Origin: SAR86 cluster bacterium
Lineage (GTDB): Bacteria > Pseudomonadota > Gammaproteobacteria > Pseudomonadales > Pseudohongiellaceae
Assembly (NCBI GenBank): GCA_002401885.1
Contig: NVUL01000010.1
Coordinates: forward strand, 15,205-52,765
Length of the DNA: 37,561 bases
Direction: 5' to 3'
Shown here: positions 25,009 to 34,790 of the stretch, one piece after another
Numbering within the stretch: the stretch's first letter is position 1
How the letters are laid out: each line of letters starts with the position of its first letter
Translations under genes and position numbers: made by a program
The notes under the pieces: generated by a model
What the model was told of the DNA's origin: nothing
Databases searched by the model: none
What the model saw: the letters and a program-made list of their open reading frames with translations, nothing else

Positions 25009-25679
25009 TTATATCATCCTATTTTTATAATTTTGATTCATACCAGCAAGAGCCGGTATGAGCCCACAAATTACTCCGTGGGTGGTTGAATCTCTGCAAC
25101 AAGGCTAAGCCCATCACTTTAAACACATGCAGAATATTTAGAACCAGCAATAATTCCCCAGCACCCTGAAAGGCAATGGCGGAATTCGTGTGTACTGCGT
25201 CGTCCTTCTACTGCAATAAAGCTGTTGGCTGTCATGCCTTAGCATGCTCCGTTTTTTTGTTTTACTTCTGCAATTCCATTTAAACTTTTACTTTCTAAAC
25301 TAAATTTCATTTTTGACGATTTACTCAGTAAGTTTCGGCGCGACTAATTTACAATATGGGATTGTTCAGTAGTACTCTTGCCGTGCTTGCCACCTACACA
25401 AAATCTGCCTAATTCAATTCTTTTGCATCAGCCATACTGTCCACACTGATTAAAGACGGACCATTGCATCTATACAGAGCAATTTTTGTTCCAAGCTGTT
25501 GTAATTCCGGATATTTTTTGGTCGGGCTAGACAGTACAAGGGCTGTAGAGGCAGACTCGTTTTTTGAGGGATTTAACAGGCGCCAGAAAAGCGCCAGAAA
25601 TTTGACTAATACGAGCTACGGCCCGGTGATGCGCCAGAAAAACATCGCCATAGGGCAGGAATCACAGTAAAAGCGGCTG
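25009..25679. other. Gene-free region between dcd and fliA
   Basis: About 670 bp with many stops on both strands and no ORF with a convincing ribosome binding site and composition. It is AT-richer than its neighbours. It holds a short hairpin with a T-run (25233-25246, T7 at 25252-25258, plus strand), the two hairpins in the fliA leader, and three copies of a 10-bp repeat near the dcd end. It may be the scar of lost flagellar genes or contain an unrecognised RNA. Confidence 0.5.
25580..25640. repeat. Three direct copies of GCGCCAGAAA
   Basis: Exact 10-bp copies at 25580-25589, 25591-25600 and 25631-25640. The first two are 11 bp apart and the third starts 40 bp after the second. They lie just downstream of dcd. 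Function unknown. Confidence 0.8.
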
Positions 25680-26249
25680 TCAAGCTTTCGGCGGCGTAAC
25701 ACCGACCTGACCCATGTATTTTCCACCACGTTGCTTATAGGTAACTTCGCACTGCTCGTCGGATTGATAGAACAACATCTGTGCCACACCCTCATTGGCG
25801 TAAATCTTCGCAGGCAAGGGAGTGGTATTGGAAAATTCGAGGGTGACATGCCCTTCCCACTCAGGCTCCAACGGCGTCACGTTGACGATGATGCCACAGC
25901 GAGCATAGGTCGACTTACCCAGGCAGACAGTCAATACATCTTTCGGGATGCGAAAATATTCTATCGTCCTTGCCAGGGCGAAGGAGTTGGGGGGAATTAC
26001 ACAGAACGGCTCATCGATCGAGACGAAGCTAGATTCATCAAAATTCTTAGGGTCCACAACACTGGTCGTGTGTACATTGGTAAAAATTTTGAATTCAGTG
26101 GCGCAACGCACATCGTAGCCGTAGCTTGAAGTGCCGTAGGAAATCACTTTCTCACCGTCCACGTAGCGAACCTGGTCGGCCACAAACGGTTCTATCATTC
26201 CTTGCGTAGTTGACATTTCCCTGATCCAACGATCGGATTTAATACTCAT
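25680..26249 (-). CDS. dcd: dCTP deaminase
   Basis: Dcd deaminates dCTP to dUTP for thymidylate synthesis. It has 189 residues from the ATG at 26249 ([12 protein letters not shown]), matching the family length; the open frame upstream adds unrelated residues. The trimer active-site segments are [49 protein letters not shown] and the C-terminal [44 protein letters not shown] lies just upstream as a modest ribosome binding site. It is divergent from the rubredoxin gene; mrp/apbC, a frequent neighbour of dcd and metG, is absent. Confidence 0.96.
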   Translation of the reverse strand: MSIKSDRWIREMSTTQGMIEPFVADQVRYVDGEKVISYGTSSYGYDVRCATEFKIFTNVHTTSVVDPKNFDESSFVSIDEPFCVIPPNSFALARTIEYFRIPKDVLTVCLGKSTYARCGIIVNVTPLEPEWEGHVTLEFSNTTPLPAKIYANEGVAQMLFYQSDEQCEVTYKQRGGKYMGQVGVTPPKA

Positions 26250-26436
26250 AACTCTCTGTCCAGGATTAATTAATTGCTTCGGGCCGCACTGACTATAGCC
26301 TCGTGATTCTCTGCCAATTCGCGTAGCCAAGAGAACGCGAATGATAGAGGCAATCCATCATGGATTCATCCCTTATTTAGCTTTTAAGCTCACTCTACTC
26401 TTTCTTCGTGGCTGTGCTTGGAGACCGAGTCAGCAC

Positions 26437-26462
26437 AAAAAACAGGCTGAAAATGCTCAGCC
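26437..26462 (-). terminator. Terminator-like hairpin on the minus strand upstream of dcd
   Basis: GGCTGA (26445-26450) pairs with TCAGCC (26457-26462) around a 6-nt loop; on the minus strand the stem is followed by six T after two bases (26442-26437). No minus-strand gene lies immediately before it. The rest of 26250-26615 shows no coding gene; a TATGAT at 26470-26475 may be a plus-strand -10 for the rubredoxin. Confidence 0.55.
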
Positions 26463-26615
26463 TTTGCAGTATGATGCGGCGCCTATCGTGATGACTATCG
26501 TTGTCCGATTTTGGTACGCGGAATCAACTCATCAAGGCGGTTCGGCAGAATCATAATCAGCTAGCGGGTTTCCGTGGCCTAGCAGCTGAATCAGAATCAA
26601 TATCTGGAGGAAGTC

Positions 26616-26780
26616 GTGAGGAAATGGCAGTGTTTGGTCTGTAGTTTTGTCTATGAGGAAGCTCTAGGTCTACCGGACGACGGCATTCCTGCCGGCACTA
26701 GCTGGGACGACATACCCGATGATTGGATGTGCCCAGAATGCGGAGTAGGTAAAGAAGATTTCGAAATGATCGAAATCTAA
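26616..26780 (+). CDS. Rubredoxin
   Basis: A 54-residue single-iron electron carrier. The iron ligands are the two pairs WQCLVC and WMCPECG, with the typical middle DDGIPAGTSWDDIPDDW and end GKEDFEMIE. The start is GTG at 26616 with GGAGG five bases upstream; the first residues read MRKWQCLVCSFVYEE. It is likely to serve an alkane hydroxylase, a peroxide or superoxide reductase, or another oxidoreductase elsewhere. It stands alone, 80 bp before metG on the same strand. Confidence 0.95.
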   Translation: MRKWQCLVCSFVYEEALGLPDDGIPAGTSWDDIPDDWMCPECGVGKEDFEMIEI

Positions 26781-26860
26781 TAGTAACAACACAGAGTGCG
26801 AGACTAATGCTTAGCCAAGCAATCGCATTAAATGACAGTGAAAATCGGTAGGTAGTGAAC

Positions 26861-28921
26861 GTGAGTCAGCGGAAAATATTGGTTACTAGTGCTTTGCCTT
26901 ATGCAAATGGGGGCATCCATCTTGGGCACCTCATGGAAGCCATTCAGACAGATATTTGGGTTCGCCTGCAGAAACTCCGAGGCAACGACTGCGTCTATGT
27001 CTGTGCTGATGATGCACATGGCACTGCGATCATGCTCAGCGCTGAACAACAGGGGATTACCCCAGAACAGCTAATCGAAAAAGTCAGCAATGAACATCAG
27101 AGAGATTTTGCAGACTTTCTGATTCAATTCGACAACTTTCATTCTACCCATTCAGAAGAGAATCGAGAACTCTCCGAACACATCTACAAGATCCTAGATA
27201 AGAACGGGCATATAAATAGAAGAAGCATCACCCAGCTATTCGATCCTGAGAAGAAACTTTTTCTAGCGGACAGATATATCACCGGCACCTGTCCGAAATG
27301 CAAGACGGAAGATCAGTATGGAGACAACTGTGAGGCTTGCGGCTCTACCTATAGCCCAGCCGAGCTAATCGATCCGCGCTCTTCGATCTCCGGCGCGACA
27401 CCTATCGAGAAAGATTCCGAGCACTTCTTCTTTGCCCTGCCTGAGTTCCGAGACATGCTCTCAGAATGGACTCGCAGTGGAACACTGCAAGACGCTGTCG
27501 CCAATAAGCTAAGGGAATGGCTAGATACAGAACTAAAAGAATGGGACATCAGTCGTGATGCGCCCTACTTCGGATTCGAAATTCCCGGCTCTCCCGGCAA
27601 ATATTTCTATGTGTGGCTTGATGCGCCAATCGGCTATATGGCTAGCTTCAAACACCTCTGCGATCGTACAGATTATAACTTCGATGATTACTGGCAGCAG
27701 GGTCAGGATACGGAACTGTACCATTTCATCGGCAAAGACATTATCAACTTCCACACGCTATTCTGGCCTGCGATGTTAAGCAGTGCCGGATACCGAACAC
27801 CCTCCGCGGTCTACGTACACGGCTTTCTAACCGTGGACGGCACAAAAATGTCCAAGTCACGCGGCACGTTTATAAACGCACGCACCTATCTCGACCATCT
27901 CAATCCTGAATATTTGCGCTATTTCCTAGCCGCGAAGCTATCTAATGGCATCGACGACCTGGATCTAAATCTTGATGATTTTGCACAGAGAGTCAATTCA
28001 GACTTGGTTGGCAAGGTAGTAAATATAGCAAGCCGCTGCGCTGGCTTTATCGGTAAAGGCTTCGACGGTTACCTTGCTGAAAACCCAGACAATCCCGACC
28101 TACTCGCCGAGATTCAAGCCGCAAAAAACGAAATCGGAGATTACTTCGAGGCACGAGAATACAGTAAGGCGATTCGTCTGATCATGGCCCTCGCCGATAA
28201 GGCGAACCAGTATATCAATGACAAAGAACCTTGGGTTATTGCAAAGACTGACAAGCAATCACCGGAGCTTCAGGCCATCTGCAGCACTGGCATCAATGCC
28301 TTTCGCCTGCTCATGTGTTATCTAAAACCAGTGCTACCCAACATGGCAGCAGATGCAGAACAGTTTCTTGCTATCGAACCGCTGCGATGGGATGACGCCG
28401 ATAGTCTTTTGGTTGGACACAAGATCAATAAATTTAAGCCGCTGATGACTCGTGTGGAAACTGACAAGGTGCAGGCTATGGTAGATGCTACTCAGAAAGA
28501 ATTCGAACAGCAGGCGCAGGCTAAAGCGAAGTCCGATACGGCGAAGCAGCAAGCAGAAAACACTACGGGATTCGAGAACGAGATCGAATTCAATGATTTC
28601 GCCAAAGTCGATCTACGCGTCGCTGAGATCACCAGCGCCGAACATGTCGAAGGCGCAGACAAATTATTGAAGTTGGTATTGAATCTGGGCAAAGATAAAA
28701 ACGAGGAAGACATTACGCGAACTGTTTTTTCTGGCATCAAGTCAGCTTACGATCCAGATAAACTAGTCGGCATGTTGACCGTCGTCGTGGCAAACCTCAA
28801 GCCCCGCAAGATGAAGTTTGGCATGTCTGAAGGGATGATCCTCGCCGCCGGTCCTGGCGGGAAAGAAATTTGGTTGTTCGAGCCCCATGCCGGCGCTCAG
28901 CCAGGTATGCGAATCACCTAG
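26861..28921 (+). CDS. metG: Methionyl-tRNA synthetase
   Basis: MetG charges tRNA-Met. It is a class I synthetase with a C-terminal tRNA-binding domain, 686 residues. Visible are [17 protein letters not shown] (HIGH motif), the zinc knuckle [28 protein letters not shown], and at the end [31 protein letters not shown], the EMAP-type dimerisation/tRNA-binding domain. A linker rich in Gln, Ala and Lys (about residues 545-570) joins the parts. Two GTG starts are possible; I prefer 26861, which has AGGT at a normal distance, over 26855, where the spacing is too short. Confidence 0.97.
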   Translation: MSQRKILVTSALPYANGGIHLGHLMEAIQTDIWVRLQKLRGNDCVYVCADDAHGTAIMLSAEQQGITPEQLIEKVSNEHQRDFADFLIQFDNFHSTHSEENRELSEHIYKILDKNGHINRRSITQLFDPEKKLFLADRYITGTCPKCKTEDQYGDNCEACGSTYSPAELIDPRSSISGATPIEKDSEHFFFALPEFRDMLSEWTRSGTLQDAVANKLREWLDTELKEWDISRDAPYFGFEIPGSPGKYFYVWLDAPIGYMASFKHLCDRTDYNFDDYWQQGQDTELYHFIGKDIINFHTLFWPAMLSSAGYRTPSAVYVHGFLTVDGTKMSKSRGTFINARTYLDHLNPEYLRYFLAAKLSNGIDDLDLNLDDFAQRVNSDLVGKVVNIASRCAGFIGKGFDGYLAENPDNPDLLAEIQAAKNEIGDYFEAREYSKAIRLIMALADKANQYINDKEPWVIAKTDKQSPELQAICSTGINAFRLLMCYLKPVLPNMAADAEQFLAIEPLRWDDADSLLVGHKINKFKPLMTRVETDKVQAMVDATQKEFEQQAQAKAKSDTAKQQAENTTGFENEIEFNDFAKVDLRVAEITSAEHVEGADKLLKLVLNLGKDKNEEDITRTVFSGIKSAYDPDKLVGMLTVVVANLKPRKMKFGMSEGMILAAGPGGKEIWLFEPHAGAQPGMRIT

Positions 28922-29158
28922 TTTCTGGAACTCAAGATCTGAGCCCCAAATCTAGAATTGCAGCAAGCATCTGCAAGATTACTCATCCCGCACAGGTCCT
29001 ATCAACTGCAGGTCTTGTTGCCAGACCAAGCTGTCAAGCCGTGCAACGTGACTGGCGCTGCCGTCGTTAACATATTAAGCTTCGGCAATCGATCGCGTGT
29101 TGGCGAGCAACTTCCTGCCAGTGTGAGTATCAAAATTTCGAACCAGAGGTCTTCTGCT

Positions 29159-30673
29159 ATGCGTTTTCCTAACAGCTTTTTTGGCAAACCACCCCGCGTG
29201 TTTTTGCTGACGCTATCTATGTTCGCCTTCTTGGCTAGTAACGGCACGACAGCTCAAAACAGCGAAATAAGAGCAATCGAAGACTCTGTGATAAAGATTT
29301 ACACCACGCAATCTGCACCCGACTACTTTACTCCGTGGCGCTTGCTTACACCGAGGCAAAGCAGCGGTTCGGGCTCGGTTATCTCGGGCAATCAAATTTT
29401 GACAAATGCACATGTCGTGGCGAACGCGAGTTACGTACAGGCGCAAAAGCACAACGATCCAAAACGCTATCTAGCAAGAGTCACATTCATCTCACATGAA
29501 GCCGACCTCGCACTAATAACCGTGGACGAACCGGGGTTTTTTAGTGACCTGAAGGCGCTAAGCATTGGCGACCTACCTGAGCCACTGCAGGAAGTCTCCG
29601 TGTATGGATATCCAATGGGCGGCAAGTCTCTAAGCATCACCAAAGGCATCCTCTCCCGAGTTGAACAGCAGGTGTATGCGCATGCTGGCGCCTATCTGCT
29701 TGCCGGCCAAATAGATGCGGCCATCAACCCTGGCAACAGCGGCGGGCCTGTCATAGTCGACCAACAGATCGTTGGCGTTGTCATGCAAGCCAGCAGCGGC
29801 GGTCGCGCGGAGAACCTCGGTTACTTCGTTCCACCCAGCATGATCCGACACGTACTAACCGACAGTGAAGATGGCGTTCACGATGGTTTCCCCGATCTGG
29901 GCTTCCGCACACAAACTCTAGACAGCCCTTCCGCAAAGAAAGCCTACGGCCTAAGCGATGGGCAAAATGGCGTAATGGTAATAAAAGTCTTCGACGATGC
30001 CCCGGCACAGGGCGTGTTGCAGGAGAATGATGTCATTCTTCAAATCGATGATTTCGATATTGCCGAGGATGGCAGCATTCGTCTTTCAGAGAATGTACTC
30101 ACCGACTATAAACACGCCATAAATTTACACCACGTAGGTGACTCGGTTGATATCACTTATGTTCGGCAGGGAGAAGTTCGAACAACCAGCCTCGATGCAC
30201 GCGAGGCTCTCGACAGTTACAGCCTGGTTACAGGTGAACAGTTCGATAAAATCCCTGAGTACTATATCTATGGAGGAATCCTATTCGTCCCTCTCAATAT
30301 GAACCTCATCAAACGCTGGGGCAGTGATTGGAGTCGCACAGCACCGGTAAGCCTCTTACAAGCACGCAACGAGTGGAGCTCTCCGGACCGACGACAGTTA
30401 GTAGTGGCACTTCAAGTCATGGCTGCCGATGTTAATCTTGGTTATCACGACTGGCGCAACTGGATCGTGGAGGTCGTTAATGGCGAGCTAGTGAGAGACT
30501 TCACTCACTTTGCCGAGCTGATTAAGAACAACGACTTCGATGACGTGGTGATGAAAAACAAGAATGGCTATCAGTTAGTGATAAACCACGAACAAGCTAT
30601 AAAAAGCGAAGCCGACATCCTTGCCCGCTATCAGATACCTGCGAGCCACTCGGCCAACCTTTTCGAAGACTAG
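29159..30673 (+). CDS. Exported HtrA/Deg-like serine protease with PDZ region
   Basis: A 504-residue trypsin-fold protease of the S1C type. A signal sequence (hydrophobic 13-31, cut near TTA-QN) points to the periplasm. The catalytic triad is His85 (LTNAHVV), Asp116 (HEADLALI) and Ser194 (INPGNSGGPVI). A PDZ-like region follows (GVMVIKVFDDAPAQGVLQENDVILQIDDF), then about 180 residues forming a second, unrecognised domain. The architecture resembles the Deg-like proteases of bacteria and plant Deg9 rather than E. coli DegP. I chose the ATG at 29159, with AGAGGT upstream, over starts further 5'. The 237 bp between metG and this gene show nothing clear. Confidence 0.88.
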   Translation: MRFPNSFFGKPPRVFLLTLSMFAFLASNGTTAQNSEIRAIEDSVIKIYTTQSAPDYFTPWRLLTPRQSSGSGSVISGNQILTNAHVVANASYVQAQKHNDPKRYLARVTFISHEADLALITVDEPGFFSDLKALSIGDLPEPLQEVSVYGYPMGGKSLSITKGILSRVEQQVYAHAGAYLLAGQIDAAINPGNSGGPVIVDQQIVGVVMQASSGGRAENLGYFVPPSMIRHVLTDSEDGVHDGFPDLGFRTQTLDSPSAKKAYGLSDGQNGVMVIKVFDDAPAQGVLQENDVILQIDDFDIAEDGSIRLSENVLTDYKHAINLHHVGDSVDITYVRQGEVRTTSLDAREALDSYSLVTGEQFDKIPEYYIYGGILFVPLNMNLIKRWGSDWSRTAPVSLLQARNEWSSPDRRQLVVALQVMAADVNLGYHDWRNWIVEVVNGELVRDFTHFAELIKNNDFDDVVMKNKNGYQLVINHEQAIKSEADILARYQIPASHSANLFED

Positions 30674-30831
30674 AAACCGCACGCTAGACCCACACGGTGT
30701 GTCGAACGCCCAAATCGACTCAGCTGTTCTGCGCCTGAGGGCATGATAGTATTCGCCAACTCGCTATCACTGCGCTCCTGAGGTTTCTCTCAAGTAGCCG
30801 CCTAGCGTAAACGTTGGAGAAGCATCGCTTC

Positions 30832-31407
30832 GTGACAAACTACCTCAGCATCATTGTTGCCGCTGCTCTCGTCAATAATTTGATATTGATTCAGCTTTTC
30901 GGCGTCTCCTCTCTCTTCTATTCGACGAGGCGTTTACCACAAGCTATAGAATTTGCCCTTTTTAACTTCGTTGTCCTTCTGCTCTCCTCTGTTGTTAACC
31001 TGTCTATCTATCGATTCTTACTGCTGCCGCTTCATCTAGAATTCTTTCGCCTAGTCGTCTTCGTAGCGACAAGCGCCCTATTGACCACACTTTTCTTGCA
31101 CGTGACCGCGAAGAGATTTCCCTTCTCAACAAGGCAGCAAGGCCTGCTTCTATTTCTAACGGGCGGCAATAGCGCTGTGTTGGGAGCAGCACTATTAAGC
31201 AGCACCAGCGTGCTTGCCCTCAGCGAAAATATCGCCTACAGCTTCGGCGCTGCGCTAGGCTACTCCCTGATGATTGTAGGATTTTCCGCCCTGCGCATTC
31301 GCCTACAATTCGCGGATATTCCTGCGCCATTTCGAGGCAGTGCCATTCAACTCATTACCGCAGGCTTGGTAGCAATCAGCCTACTTGGCTTCGCCGGATT
31401 GGCATAA
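30832..31407 (+). CDS. rnfA: RnfA-like membrane subunit lacking the cluster cysteines
   Basis: RnfA is an inner membrane subunit of the Rnf complex, which couples electron transfer between ferredoxin and NADH to ion movement (Rsx in E. coli). It has 191 residues and six membrane segments. Homology is clear: [19 protein letters not shown] at the start and [20 protein letters not shown] near the end. The two cysteines that bind half of an intramembrane [2Fe-2S] cluster are both Ser: Ser26 (FGVSS, usually LGLCP) and Ser114 (GGNSAVLG, usually TNCAVLG). The protein contains no cysteine at all. The GTG at 30832 has GGAGAA about 10 nt upstream and restores the family N-terminus; a TTG 6 codons earlier is unlikely. 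Confidence 0.9.
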   Translation: MTNYLSIIVAAALVNNLILIQLFGVSSLFYSTRRLPQAIEFALFNFVVLLLSSVVNLSIYRFLLLPLHLEFFRLVVFVATSALLTTLFLHVTAKRFPFSTRQQGLLLFLTGGNSAVLGAALLSSTSVLALSENIAYSFGAALGYSLMIVGFSALRIRLQFADIPAPFRGSAIQLITAGLVAISLLGFAGLA

Positions 31408-31411
31408 AACG

Positions 31412-31999
31412 ATGCTACCCCTGATCTCACATTGGCTCACACAGCTCGTCATTAGTTCGAGCCTCTTGCTGATCATCGCGTTCGCGCTTCTAAAGATTAA
31501 TCGATACTTACGCCAGCAACTAACGGCACAGAAATCTCTCGTGAATAGGATTAATCGCGCACTGCCACAGACTCAATGCGGGCAGTGTGGGCACCCTGGC
31601 TGCCTCCCTTATGCTCGATCCATAAGCTTGGGCGAGGCGTGCAATAAATGTCCGCCTGGGGGCATTGAGACAATTCTGGAACTCGCCGAATTGCTCAATG
31701 AGCCTGTACGAGAGCTCGATCCAGCTCACGGCCAATTTAGAGACTTCTGTGTTGCGGTAATTAGAGAGGATGAGTGCATCGGGTGCACCAAGTGCATTCA
31801 AGCCTGTCCTGTAGATGCGATTCTGGGCGGACCTAAATTCATGCACACGGTAATCGAAACTGAATGCACAGGCTGCGATCTGTGCGTCGAGCCTTGTCCC
31901 GTAGATTGCATAGATATGATCAACCAACTAACACCCTCACTCTCGCACACGGCATCGCTCTATTTCGACAAGCACAGCTCATCTGGAGTGAACTCGTGA
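31412..31999 (+). CDS. rnfB: Electron transport complex subunit RnfB
   Basis: RnfB is the membrane-anchored iron-sulfur subunit that receives or gives electrons to soluble ferredoxin. It has 195 residues: a membrane helix (residues 9-27), then the Fe-S motif CGQCGHPGC...CPPGG (Cys56, 59, 64 and 80), and two ferredoxin-type [4Fe-4S] motifs [12 protein letters not shown] (Cys122, 125, 128, 132) and [12 protein letters not shown] (Cys152, 155, 158, 162). All cluster ligands are present, in contrast to RnfA and RnfE. The ATG lies 4 bp after rnfA; the ribosome binding site is weak. The stop overlaps the rnfC GTG. Confidence 0.96.
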   Translation: MLPLISHWLTQLVISSSLLLIIAFALLKINRYLRQQLTAQKSLVNRINRALPQTQCGQCGHPGCLPYARSISLGEACNKCPPGGIETILELAELLNEPVRELDPAHGQFRDFCVAVIREDECIGCTKCIQACPVDAILGGPKFMHTVIETECTGCDLCVEPCPVDCIDMINQLTPSLSHTASLYFDKHSSSGVNS

Positions 32000-33630
32000 G
32001 CACCCTAAAACAGCTAGCCGTGAGATTTTTCAACAGCGACCCAATATTTGCTAGGAGAACTGTAGGCGGCATCCAGCCCCACCCGTTTAAAGAACGCTCT
32101 TTGCGCTCGCGGATAATGTCGACGCCGATTCCACAGCAGTTAACTATTCCAATTGGTGCAGAGGGTAGTGGAGAGATTACCCTGCTAGTCGACATCGGCG
32201 ACCAAGTCCGCAAGTATCAGAAATTGGCTGTCCTGAACATGTCCGTAGAAGGCTGTTCTGACGTGCCCGTGCATGCCCCTACCTCAGGCGTGATAACTTC
32301 GATTGAAAATTTGATTGTTGCAGACCATTCTGAACAACAGCAACTATGCATAAGCCTCGCAGCCGACGGTCATGATGAGGCGCTGCAACTCGAACCCCAC
32401 ACAAATTATTCGCAGCTCTCTAGCGCAGACATAGTTTCTCTCATACGTGACGCCGGAGTCATTGGCATGGGAGGCGCCGGCTTTCCTACTGCAGACAAAC
32501 TCAGTATCTACGGCGAATCTGCGATCGAATTTCTCATCATAAACGCTGCGGAGTGCGAACCGTACATCACGGCAGATGAATCTCTCCTCAGGGAACGTGC
32601 GGACAGGGTTGTGTTGGGTGCTGAGATATTAAAGCAGGCCAGTGCAGCACGGCGCTGTATAATCGCTATCGAAGACACGAAGCTAGACGCAATAGCCGCG
32701 CTCAAGCAAGCCCTGCAAAACGAGATGAGTCTAGATCAGACCTGCGAGCTTGTACTTATACCCAGCAAATACCCCGCAGGCTCTGAAAGACAACTCATTC
32801 AATGTGTCACGGGTAGTGAGATAGCAACAGGCCAGCATCCGACTGACAATGGCATAGTAATGCACAATGTCGGCACCGCGTATGCCGCCTATGAGGCAGT
32901 AGTCGAGGGGAAACCTTGCATCAGTCGATTCACCACGCTGTGCGGTCAGGCACTGAAGACACCGAAAAATTTTGAAGTACTTATTGGCACCGCAACAGGC
33001 TTCCTATTCGAACTCTGCGGAATCGAGGCTAGCCTTGAACAAAGGATCATCGTTGGCGGCTCACTGATGGGGAGCCAACTTGGTAGTGATAAAGCCGCTA
33101 TTTGTAAAACGACAAACTGCCTCATCGCGGCGAGCGCAATTGAATTCCCAACTCCGGAAGCAGAGCAGGCTTGCATACGCTGTGGATTCTGTGCAGATGC
33201 CTGTCCTTCCAATCTCCTGCCACAACAACTCTTCGCGTTCAGCAAGACATTAGATACCACACAGCTGCTCGAGCATGGCTTGCTTGACTGCATCGAATGC
33301 GGCGCTTGCGACTACGTCTGCCCTAGCCATATACCACTAGTTAGCATCTACAAAGAGAGCAAGAAACTCATTGAGACTCGCAGCCAGAGTCTAGAGCGCA
33401 GCGATTACTGGCAGCAAAGATTTCAATTCCGCCAATACCGCGTGAAGAAAGAAAAAGACCAGGCACTGTCGAGAAAGCCAGATGCGTCTCTAAAACCTAA
33501 GCTAGCAGCCGAGCAAGCAGTTAAGACACCGAAAGACGAACAGGGTTTTATCTCCAAGGAGCAAGCGAGCCGAGATATCGCCGCAGCAGTGGCTCGTGTG
33601 AAAGCCCGTAGAAACGAGAAGAATAAATGA
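31996..33630 (+). CDS. rnfC: Electron transport complex subunit RnfC
   Basis: RnfC is the NADH- and FMN-binding subunit with two [4Fe-4S] clusters. It has 544 residues from the GTG at 31996, which overlaps the rnfB stop by 4 bp; the open frame extends further upstream inside rnfB but that part is not family-like. Seen: the N-terminal [16 protein letters not shown], the nucleotide-binding [39 protein letters not shown] and the clusters [12 protein letters not shown] (from Cys393) and [12 protein letters not shown] (from Cys432). The C-terminus is a short Lys/Ala-rich tail, not the long repeat region of E. coli RsxC. All ligands are intact. Confidence 0.96.
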   Translation: MSTLKQLAVRFFNSDPIFARRTVGGIQPHPFKERSLRSRIMSTPIPQQLTIPIGAEGSGEITLLVDIGDQVRKYQKLAVLNMSVEGCSDVPVHAPTSGVITSIENLIVADHSEQQQLCISLAADGHDEALQLEPHTNYSQLSSADIVSLIRDAGVIGMGGAGFPTADKLSIYGESAIEFLIINAAECEPYITADESLLRERADRVVLGAEILKQASAARRCIIAIEDTKLDAIAALKQALQNEMSLDQTCELVLIPSKYPAGSERQLIQCVTGSEIATGQHPTDNGIVMHNVGTAYAAYEAVVEGKPCISRFTTLCGQALKTPKNFEVLIGTATGFLFELCGIEASLEQRIIVGGSLMGSQLGSDKAAICKTTNCLIAASAIEFPTPEAEQACIRCGFCADACPSNLLPQQLFAFSKTLDTTQLLEHGLLDCIECGACDYVCPSHIPLVSIYKESKKLIETRSQSLERSDYWQQRFQFRQYRVKKEKDQALSRKPDASLKPKLAAEQAVKTPKDEQGFISKEQASRDIAAAVARVKARRNEKNK

Positions 33631-34790
33631 GCGGTTTAAAGGCCGGCGCGCCTTTCCAACACAGCGGTAGAAATATTGCCCAGCTCATGCAAACACTCTT
33701 GTATGCGCTTCTTCCTGGAATCTTCGCCTCACTCTGGTTTTTTGGTTTTGGAATTCTAATCAACATAGCCATCTCGATATCATTCGCAGTAATTGCCGAA
33801 GCCGCAATGCTGCGGCTGCGGAACCGAGATATACGTTCGCATCTATCTGACAGAAGCGCGCTCGTTACTGCGTTACTCTTCGCCATCGCCATTCCTCCTG
33901 GATCGCCTTGGTGGCTTGTGGCGCTTGGAATCGTTTTCGCGGTAGTAATTGTTAAGCATCTGTATGGCGGGCTTGGGCACAACCCTTTCAACCCAGCAAT
34001 GTGCGGCTATGCAATGTTATTACTGGCTTTCCCTCTAGAGATGACTGGCTGGCATATCCCGAATGAGGTAATCAACGGACCACTGATCGTCGATAATCTA
34101 GGCATACCTACAATAACCCCAGAGCGAGAATTTCTAAGCCCACTGAGTTGGAGCGGGTTCAAGCAGGCCCTATTACTCGCCTTCCCGTTCGCCGCATCAG
34201 GCGCCATCGACATCAGTGAATTTATCGATGGACTAGCGATGGCTACTCCTCTTATCGAATTCAAGATGGCCGGCAAAAGTGCGATATTTGCAGCTAGGGA
34301 ATCAGGAGCCTCCCTGTTTGCAACGGGCTCAGAGACGGCATGGGAGATAATCAACATCGGTTACTTATTCGGCGGCCTCTTCTTACTCTACAAGAAGATA
34401 ATCAGCTGGCATATACCCTTGGCAATCATAGCAACCGTATTCGTCCTAGCCGCCCTATTCTATGCCCCCGGGAGTGTTGCGATTTACGGCACTCCCTATC
34501 TTCATCTTTTTGGAAGCGCAACCATGATCGGCGCATTCTTTATTGCCACGGACCCGGTCAGCGCCGCCACCACTCGGCCAGGCAAGCTTGTTTACGGTAT
34601 CATTATCGGAGTATCCATCTACTCCATACGGGTATGGGGCAGCTATCTCGATTCGATCGCTTTCGCCGTATTGTTTGGCAATTTCTGCGCCCCAATTCTA
34701 GATCAGTATTGCAGGCCACGAATCTTTGGGCATGGATTGCGCGGCAAGTCCGAAAGATCACGCTCTAATGAGGCGCCAATAAAACCGTGA
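33627..34790 (+). CDS. rnfD: Electron transport complex subunit RnfD
   Basis: RnfD is a polytopic membrane subunit that carries a covalently bound FMN. It has 387 residues and about ten hydrophobic segments. Strongly conserved segments: ALLFAIAIPPGSPWWLVALG, HLYGGLGHNPFNPAMCGYAMLLLAFPLEMTGW, GAFFIATDPVSAATT and YCRPRIFGHG. The flavin-attachment region reads FIDGLAMATPLIEF. The acceptor Thr and the Asp six residues before it are present, but the position three before the Thr, Ser in RsxD and in NqrB/NqrC-type motifs as I recall them, is Ala. The gene overlaps rnfC by 4 bp and rnfE by 4 bp. Confidence 0.95.
   Translation: MSGLKAGAPFQHSGRNIAQLMQTLLYALLPGIFASLWFFGFGILINIAISISFAVIAEAAMLRLRNRDIRSHLSDRSALVTALLFAIAIPPGSPWWLVALGIVFAVVIVKHLYGGLGHNPFNPAMCGYAMLLLAFPLEMTGWHIPNEVINGPLIVDNLGIPTITPEREFLSPLSWSGFKQALLLAFPFAASGAIDISEFIDGLAMATPLIEFKMAGKSAIFAARESGASLFATGSETAWEIINIGYLFGGLFLLYKKIISWHIPLAIIATVFVLAALFYAPGSVAIYGTPYLHLFGSATMIGAFFIATDPVSAATTRPGKLVYGIIIGVSIYSIRVWGSYLDSIAFAVLFGNFCAPILDQYCRPRIFGHGLRGKSERSRSNEAPIKP

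Noticed and set aside
26341..26556. 71-codon plus-strand ORF between dcd and the rubredoxin
   Set aside because: No ribosome binding site or domain, it spans the terminator hairpin, and its composition looks non-coding.
30814..31407. rnfA-rnfE as a decaying pseudogene operon
   Set aside because: All frames are open at family length, the 4-bp overlaps and nth coupling are kept, RnfB and RnfC retain every Fe-S cysteine, and substitutions are concentrated at the cluster positions.
31864..31995. Longer rnfC start inside rnfB
   Set aside because: The extra 44 residues are the out-of-frame reading of the rnfB ferredoxin domain; the GTG at 31996 overlaps the rnfB stop in the usual coupled way.
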